Shown here: in pieces, positions 44,728 to 50,216 of the stretch
How positions within the stretch are numbered: the stretch's first letter is position 1
Layout: each line of letters opens with the position of its first letter
From: an uncultured candidate division Zixibacteria bacterium
GTDB lineage: Bacteria; Zixibacteria; MSB-5A5; SM1-73
Length of the DNA stretch: 50,216 nt
Assembly (NCBI GenBank): GCA_903908285.1
Contig: CAIVRH010000040.1
Span: forward strand, 1-50,216
Reading direction: 5' to 3'
Program-made: the position numbers and the translations under genes
Notes under the pieces: generated by a model
The model's database searches: none
What the model saw: only the letters and a program-made list of their open reading frames with translations
Told to the model about the DNA's origin: nothing

Positions 44728-47700
44728 TCATAAGGAAGTATCTTCAACCCTCTCGGTCTGGTAGGGGGGCATCACCCTTTGGTGAGCGGAGGATTTAACC
44801 CACTTTTCAATGGCCTGGAATATATTGCGAGCATCTACCGGCTTGGAGATGTATTCGTCCATCCCCGATTGGAGACACCTCTCCCGATCTCCTTTCATGG
44901 CAAAAGCGGTCATGGCAATTATGGGAATGTGTTCACCTTCGGGTTCCATTTCGCGAATGATTCTGGTGGTTTCAAAGCCATCCATTTCCGGCATTTGAAT
45001 ATCCATTAAGACCAAGTCATAGGCGGATCGTTTCAAAGCTTCGATAACCTTCCGACCATTTTCCACTGCATCCACCCCATAGCCGGCTTTTTTCAGGAGG
45101 GTAACGGCTAACTTCTGATTCATGGGATTATCCTCTGCCACCAGGATGCGAACTTTTTGGTATCTCTGTTCGGCAATGGTATGTCGGGTTACAATAGGCG
45201 ATTTTTTCCCCTTGTCCGGATCTTTCTTCTGACTCAAAATTGTGGTGATGGTATCGAACAATTGCGATTGTTTGACCGGTTTTGTGAGGTATCCGGCACA
45301 ACCCAATGCTTCAAGTCGAGCCGCATCACCTCGTTCTCCAACTGAAGTGAGAATAACTACGGGTACGGTTTTAATTTCCGGATCACCCTGGATGGCCCGT
45401 AGAGTCTCCTCCCCGTTTTTCTCCGGCATCTGCATATCCAACAACACCACATCAAAAGATTCACCCGTCTGGGCCGCCATCTTCAGTACCTCGATTGCTT
45501 GCGTGCCATTTTCCACTGCATAACAGGAACATCCCAAGGAATCTAGGGTTTTAACCAAAACGGTTCGGCTGATTTTGTTGTCGTCAGCAACCAAAATTCT
45601 TCTGTGGTTTAAATCCAAACAAGCTGGAGACAGTCGAAAATCCTGGTCGTCTTTCTGTTTTTCCAGGGTAACAGTCAACCAAAAATGGCTCCCTTTACCT
45701 GGTTGACTCTCGACTCCGATTTGGCCACCCATCATCTCGACCAAGCGTTTGGAAATGGACAACCCTAATCCGGTGCCTCCATACTTCCGAGTGGTGGATC
45801 CATCCGCCTGAATGAAACTCTCGAAAATCTTATTCTGTTTTTCCTCAAGAATGCCTATGCCTGTGTCTGTGACGGAGAAAATCAAATTTGCCTTATCCTC
45901 GGTTTCTTCCTGGATCTCCACCCGGATCACCACCTCCCCTTTTTCCGTGAATTTGATGGCATTTCCTCCCAGGTTCATCAGGATTTGACGTAACCTACCC
46001 GGATCACCCCGTAACAACGGGGGGACTGAATGGTGTATACAGGAAACCAATTCTAACCCCTTGTCGGAGGCTCGGGGAGCTAGAGTGTCGGTTATGCTCT
46101 CGATGGTAGCCCGCAAATCGAAATCTATGGTCTCCAACTCCACCCGGCCGGCCTCTATTTTCGAAAGGTCCAGAATGTCGTCCAATAAGCCCAACAGTGA
46201 ATAAGAGCTCACTTTGACGATGTTCAAGTATTCATGCTGCTCGTTGGTCAACTCAGTGTTCAAAGTTATGTCGGTCATACCAATTATAGCGTTCATGGGG
46301 GTGCGAATTTCGTGGCTCATATTAGCCAAGAATTCACTCTTCAAACGGTTTGCCTCCTCCGCTTCTTCTTTGGCCTTTTTGAGATTTTCTTCAGCCCGCT
46401 TACGCATCAACGCTTCTACAATAGCTACAGACAAAGTCTCTACCATTTCCTGATCCGCGGGGTCATAACCCGCTGCCTTGTTAGCCAAGACGATCAGGCC
46501 GATGATCCCGCCTGCATGTCTCAGCGGGATGCCCATAAGAGAGGTTAAGGGAGGATGACCTTCCAGAGTATTGAGCCGATGGGGATAGGAGGACGGATCA
46601 TTAATAATCAGGGATTGCTCCTCCTGGAGTATTCTTCCCGAGAATCCTTTCCCCTTCATGTTCTTGATCAACAACGGAGTTTCCGAAGCTGATAGTTTGC
46701 AGGCATCCCACCCGGGATTACTGATGGCAATAGTATCCAAACGATCAGCCTGATTCAATTCTGCGATATAACCGAACTGGCTCTCGGTCAAAGCTTCTAA
46801 TAAAGTAAGGCAAGTGCCGGCAACTTCTTCTTCGCTTTTACCCCGCAACGTTTCTTGAAACACTTTATTGATAGCACTCAACAAAGCATTTTGTTTGAGG
46901 ATTTGTTCCTCTGCCCACTTGCGCTTTTCCTCCACTCCGATGGCTGAAGCGATGATTCCGATAAGGCGCTTATCCTCGAGGCTGGGGACAAAATCGTTTT
47001 GGTAAACGATGCACAATGAACCGACGTTGGTGTCATCGAATTTGACCGGATACCCAACATATGTCTGTAATTTGCAAGCCATTACATTAGGATCGGTGTG
47101 GGCATAGGAGGTTTGGGGAAGATGGGAGACGACGAAAACCTGATTGCCATCCTGCTTGATTACATCATAGCAGATATGACCATCGGGTTTGTCCACTGTT
47201 AGGTATCCCGGAGGAGTATTCCATTGTCCCCAGGAGCAGAGCATACCCTTTTCCAGGCGATTATACAAAGCACAGGTTGCTCCCATGAGTTCTCCACAAA
47301 GAGCGGTAAGGCGGTTGATGTTCTCCAGCGGGTCAGCTCCGAAACTCAAAAAGCATTGGTTCGTCTTTGCCAGTCGTTCCTCTGCCAGTTTGCGCTCGGT
47401 TATGTCTCTGATTATAGCCATGAGTGCAGGTCGACCTTCATATTCGATTATAGAAGCATTTATCTCAATGGATGTTTTGCCATCCGTCGAAACACCTTCT
47501 GATTCATATATGCTTGGAGTTTCCTCCCCGGACATTCTCAGTTTATACCTTTCAGCCAGCAAATCCCTATGTGCGGGAGAAACGAAATCGACGAACGGCT
47601 TTCCAATTAGGTCCTCCGGAGTCGAATGACTGATGGCAGCAATAGTGGGATTGGCAAATCTTATCAGACCATCCTGCACTATAACGATCCCGTCGTTTCC

Positions 47701-48591
47701 TTTATTCACTATGGTGGAATACTTCTTTTCACTCTCCCTTAACGCTTCCTCCATATGCTTACGTTCCGCTATTTCAGAACGCAATGCATGGATCGCCTTA
47801 ACCAGCTCGGTCGTCCTTTCCTGCACCCGCATTTCCAACTGGTCGTTAGCCTTAAGAAGAGCCTCCTCCACTTGTTTTCGTTTAAAGAAACTCGGTATCT
47901 CATATTTGGTGACCTTCTTGGCAAATTCCGGTTCTTTCTTTAAGTATTCCTTCAGGAAACTCTCTATCTTGGAAGGATGCGCCATGATGAACCGGCAGAC
48001 ATCATCCCCTTTGGCTTTGCAGGTTATCTCCGATGCAACCAATGTTACCCCGAAACTTTCCTCACACCAGCCGGAGGAATAACCCGCATTCATCACGCAG
48101 ACCGGGAAATCGCTCTTCTTGCCCGATTTCAACCAGGCATCGGATTCAAACGAAAAGGGATGGTCGTAGATTAAGTAGAAATTTTCATCCGGGGTGGGAT
48201 TGGACTCGGGGAATATGTCGACGAAAGCCCATCCGGTATGGGAAAAATGAATGGGCCCGGCGGAAAGCTTCTCGATGGGATTTTTAAGCTTCATTTTCTT
48301 GTGAAAATTCTTTGCATCCGCCTTGCCGATAGCGTGAGCTATGTCGAAAAGAAGACTGCGGGCAACATTGAGCGCCTCTTCATCCCCTTTGTCCTTGTAC
48401 AATTTCCTAACCGTTTCAAAAAAGTCGAAAGACATGGAGGCGGCTCTTATCATAATATAGCGCTGTCCGAATATCTCGATGGTGCCTTTGGACGGTTCCT
48501 CTTTTTTTTCGCGGAAATATTTGCTTACGTATTCTTGAGCTTTCTGAAATATGGGCTCAAATTGGGTTGGGACTTTAACCGCAGTTAACAT
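44728..48591 (-). CDS. Soluble hybrid histidine kinase: XylR_N-V4R, PAS, two GAF, HisKA, ATPase, two receivers, no Hpt (1287 aa)
   Basis: Residues about 30-205 match the XylR/DmpR-type sensor (XylR_N followed by V4R), with [14 protein letters not shown] and [18 protein letters not shown]. This domain binds small aromatics in XylR and DmpR. The paired Cys191/Cys199 of V4R are kept. The Cys of the upstream ExxC zinc ligand seems to be Ala152 (E149-S-D-A), while an extra Cys176 is present. A coiled coil (about 240-280) follows, then PAS (285-400), GAF (408-555), GAF (570-730), HisKA with His760, the ATPase, receiver 1 with Asp1052 and receiver 2 with Asp1197. The protein stops right after receiver 2, and unlike its four paralogues it has no Hpt. 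No membrane segment is seen. The start has GGAGAA just upstream. Confidence 0.9.
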   Translation of the reverse strand: MLTAVKVPTQFEPIFQKAQEYVSKYFREKKEEPSKGTIEIFGQRYIMIRAASMSFDFFETVRKLYKDKGDEEALNVARSLLFDIAHAIGKADAKNFHKKMKLKNPIEKLSAGPIHFSHTGWAFVDIFPESNPTPDENFYLIYDHPFSFESDAWLKSGKKSDFPVCVMNAGYSSGWCEESFGVTLVASEITCKAKGDDVCRFIMAHPSKIESFLKEYLKKEPEFAKKVTKYEIPSFFKRKQVEEALLKANDQLEMRVQERTTELVKAIHALRSEIAERKHMEEALRESEKKYSTIVNKGNDGIVIVQDGLIRFANPTIAAISHSTPEDLIGKPFVDFVSPAHRDLLAERYKLRMSGEETPSIYESEGVSTDGKTSIEINASIIEYEGRPALMAIIRDITERKLAEERLAKTNQCFLSFGADPLENINRLTALCGELMGATCALYNRLEKGMLCSWGQWNTPPGYLTVDKPDGHICYDVIKQDGNQVFVVSHLPQTSYAHTDPNVMACKLQTYVGYPVKFDDTNVGSLCIVYQNDFVPSLEDKRLIGIIASAIGVEEKRKWAEEQILKQNALLSAINKVFQETLRGKSEEEVAGTCLTLLEALTESQFGYIAELNQADRLDTIAISNPGWDACKLSASETPLLIKNMKGKGFSGRILQEEQSLIINDPSSYPHRLNTLEGHPPLTSLMGIPLRHAGGIIGLIVLANKAAGYDPADQEMVETLSVAIVEALMRKRAEENLKKAKEEAEEANRLKSEFLANMSHEIRTPMNAIIGMTDITLNTELTNEQHEYLNIVKVSSYSLLGLLDDILDLSKIEAGRVELETIDFDLRATIESITDTLAPRASDKGLELVSCIHHSVPPLLRGDPGRLRQILMNLGGNAIKFTEKGEVVIRVEIQEETEDKANLIFSVTDTGIGILEEKQNKIFESFIQADGSTTRKYGGTGLGLSISKRLVEMMGGQIGVESQPGKGSHFWLTVTLEKQKDDQDFRLSPACLDLNHRRILVADDNKISRTVLVKTLDSLGCSCYAVENGTQAIEVLKMAAQTGESFDVVLLDMQMPEKNGEETLRAIQGDPEIKTVPVVILTSVGERGDAARLEALGCAGYLTKPVKQSQLFDTITTILSQKKDPDKGKKSPIVTRHTIAEQRYQKVRILVAEDNPMNQKLAVTLLKKAGYGVDAVENGRKVIEALKRSAYDLVLMDIQMPEMDGFETTRIIREMEPEGEHIPIIAMTAFAMKGDRERCLQSGMDEYISKPVDARNIFQAIEKWVKSSAHQRVMPPYQTERVEDTSL

Positions 48592-48921
48592 GATTTTTTC
48601 TCCGGGCTAACTGGATTAATCGTTATTTACCGATCTTGCTCCTTCCCACCGAGGAAACCTGATATCAGGGAATTACTTGTTTCCTTAAACAGGCTAAAAA
48701 CAGAGCGCAAGGTGCCCCGGCAGGACGCCGGCAGGATACAAATTCTCCGCCGGATGGCTACAAAATTCGTCTTTGTAAAATAGGAGGGCAATGTAAATAG
48801 GTTTGGTTTGAAGTTTCTCCGGGTGGGGTGATAGGTGAAGATAATAATAACCCCCCGAGAATTACCCCCCGTCAGTATATCGATCTCTTTGTGTTTTGGG
48901 TCGGCTTTAATCCAAGCTACT
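48592..48921. other. 330-bp spacer upstream of the XylR_N kinase, with direct repeats and hairpins
   Basis: No gene is seen. The octamer ACCCCCCG occurs twice with a 14-nt period (48850-48857 and 48864-48871). A GC-rich segment around 48714-48756 has three CCGGC/GCCGG words able to form alternative hairpins, and TACAAA/TTTGTA forms another at about 48769-48787. These lie in what would be the long leader of the kinase gene. A promoter could not be fixed. Confidence 0.35.
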
Positions 48922-49956
48922 TTAGATAAAGCTCTTAGTTTTTCTTACTAATTTTACCGCTTGAAGGATAGCATTAATCATTCCTTTGGGATCAGCCAGA
49001 CCCTTACCGGCTATATTCAGAGCTGTTCCGAAATCAGGCGAGGTGCGAATTATGGGCAGACCGATGGTGACGTTCACCGCTTCTCCCAATCCTCTCATTT
49101 TCAAAGGTATCAATCCCTGGTCGTGATACATTGCCAGGATGCAGTCGAACCCCCAAGCGATTCTGGGAGAATAAATAGTATCTGCCGGGAATGGTCCATA
49201 GGCTTTTATCCCCATCCGCTGAGCGGTCTTTATGGCCGGGAGAATATATCTTTTTTCCTCATTACCGAATATCCCCTCCTCACCGCCGTGCGGGTTCAGT
49301 GCGCACACCCCGATTTTCGGATCCGGAATTGCGAAGTATTTCTGCAGAGTGGTTTGGGTTACCATTAGTTTTTCCAAAATCAGTTTCCGGGAAAGGGTTT
49401 GAGCGACCCGGGAGAGGGGTAGATGAGTGGTTACTAAAACCAACTTATAACTTTCAGACACGAACATCATGGCGTACTTCTCCGTGCCGGTAAGATATGC
49501 CAAAAGCTCGGTATGTCCGGGGAAATCATATCCGGCCAGTTGAAGGCCTTTTTTGGATAAGGGAGCGGTTACCAGGGCATCTATCTGACCAGAGAGGGCA
49601 AATTGTGCAGCACAAAAGACCGAATCTGCCGCCATCTTTCCGGATAGGGGTGTGATTTTACCCGTTTTTATCTTGGTATGATCCAATCCGGTGGAAACGA
49701 ACACATTTATACTTTCACCGGACTCCCTGGCGTCTTCGACTCTACCGATCTTTCGTATACTCACTTTTCGGGTGAATCTTTTTGCAGCAGAAAGAATCAC
49801 CTGCTCGGAACCAAAAATCAAGGGATGGCAGATGGGTTTGATTCTGTTATCGGTTACTGCTTTGATCACCACTTCCGGACCAATTCCCGCCGGATCCCCC
49901 ATGGTGATTCCGATGATCGGTTTTGAAGATATGATTTCGTTTTTATTCTTGGGCAT
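48922..49956 (-). CDS. pdxA: 4-hydroxythreonine-4-phosphate dehydrogenase PdxA
   Basis: PdxA oxidises 4-phosphohydroxy-L-threonine in the DXP-dependent route to pyridoxal phosphate. The 344-residue length is typical. Motifs are GITMGDPAGIGPEV at the start, LVTAPLSKKGLQLAGYDFPGHTE, LNPHGGEEG, MYHDQGLIPLK, and the C-terminal GLPIIRTSPDFGTALNIAGKG. The three metal-binding His residues lie in GHTE, NPHGGE and YHDQG. A broader role is possible, since PdxA2-type paralogues act in sugar-acid metabolism. A short spacer of about 145 bp separates it from the LysM-type gene upstream on the same strand, so cotranscription is possible. Confidence 0.95.
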   Translation of the reverse strand: MPKNKNEIISSKPIIGITMGDPAGIGPEVVIKAVTDNRIKPICHPLIFGSEQVILSAAKRFTRKVSIRKIGRVEDARESGESINVFVSTGLDHTKIKTGKITPLSGKMAADSVFCAAQFALSGQIDALVTAPLSKKGLQLAGYDFPGHTELLAYLTGTEKYAMMFVSESYKLVLVTTHLPLSRVAQTLSRKLILEKLMVTQTTLQKYFAIPDPKIGVCALNPHGGEEGIFGNEEKRYILPAIKTAQRMGIKAYGPFPADTIYSPRIAWGFDCILAMYHDQGLIPLKMRGLGEAVNVTIGLPIIRTSPDFGTALNIAGKGLADPKGMINAILQAVKLVRKTKSFI

Positions 49957-50100
49957 ATCCTGAGATAACTATATTCTGTAAAACTTAGTAAAAAAGTGAA
50001 CACAAGAGTAAATAGGCAATTGAATCTCATTTAATCAACAACAATTTTGCACAATGTCAACGCAAATCAAGAATTTCAGGTTTTCTGCAAATTTAAAATG

Positions 50101-50216
50101 TCAGTAATTCATGGTTACCAGCTCTGATTCCTTGGGTTCGATAAAGGAATTAAAGGATTTGGTCTTCTGCTTTGATATTGGTTTGTGTTTTAGCTTTTTG
50201 CCTGGGTAAAGGATGC
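50101..50216 (-). CDS. C-terminal end of a LysM-type protein, cut by the window edge
   Basis: The minus-strand frame is open from the window edge to a TGA at 50103-50101. The visible 38 residues begin ILYPGKKLKHKP, which fits the last strand of a LysM peptidoglycan-binding repeat (usual pattern LYPGQKLKI), and end in a Lys/Ser-rich tail. The rest lies outside the window. The call rests on a short motif, so it is tentative. A LysM protein here would be a cell-wall-binding protein such as a lytic enzyme. Confidence 0.5.
   Translation of the reverse strand, partial: ILYPGKKLKHKPISKQKTKSFNSFIEPKESELVTMNY

Noticed and set aside
50032-50060. Minus-strand TTGACA at 50060-50055 as a pdxA promoter
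   Set aside because: The -35 is perfect, but at 17 bp spacing the -10 position reads TGATTA, and no better hexamer is at an allowed spacing.

Overview
The window reads as chromosomal DNA of an uncultured Gram-negative bacterium of the Fibrobacteres-Chlorobi-Bacteroidetes (FCB) superphylum, most like Zixibacteria or a neighbouring candidate phylum. The evidence is a secreted protein ending in a dockerin-like calcium repeat of the kind common in that group, outer-membrane barrels, a lipoprotein, moderate base composition, and repeat-filled spacers. The phylum is an inference, because no rRNA or tRNA gene is present.

Positions 1-6.0 kb (plus strand) are housekeeping: the 3' part of rpe, a seven-bladed propeller lipoprotein, then the conserved translation block ffh-rpsP-rimM-trmD-rplS, which ends in a strong terminator. 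Positions 6.0-6.9 kb are non-coding, with hairpins and a degenerate word repeat. Positions 6.9-11.5 kb (minus strand) hold a giant secreted protein that joins a metallopeptidase-like domain, a TolB-like propeller and an Omp85-like barrel, and murA. Positions 11.8-22.3 kb (plus strand) hold lepB, a secreted protein with two peptidase-like domains and a dockerin, a class III aminotransferase, sucC and sucD separated by a dispersed repeat, an AmrS-type radical SAM enzyme and an aldo/keto-reductase-like protein that lacks the usual catalytic residues.

Positions 22.3-48.6 kb are one 26-kb block of signal transduction, all on the minus strand. It holds five hybrid histidine kinases of 878, 1080, 1696, 1895 and 1287 residues. 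All share an almost interchangeable HisKA-ATPase-receiver-receiver core, and four of them end in Hpt. The input ends differ: two membrane segments plus PAS; CHASE4-HAMP; a CHASE8-like domain plus HAMP and six PAS; eight PAS plus GAF; and XylR_N/V4R plus PAS and two GAF. Between them lie a TonB-dependent receptor, a YfiR-family periplasmic protein, a FIST sensor and one short response regulator with a four-cysteine tail. No DNA-binding or GGDEF output domain is encoded. The tight order receptor-YfiR-CHASE8-like kinase-CHASE4 kinase suggests a cell-surface-to-phosphorelay pathway, with YfiR controlling a kinase instead of the diguanylate cyclase it controls in Pseudomonas. The kinases look like products of local duplication and domain shuffling.

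Positions 48.9-50.2 kb (minus strand) are pdxA and the C-terminal end of a LysM-type protein that runs off the window. No tRNA, rRNA, CRISPR array, transposase or phage gene was seen.
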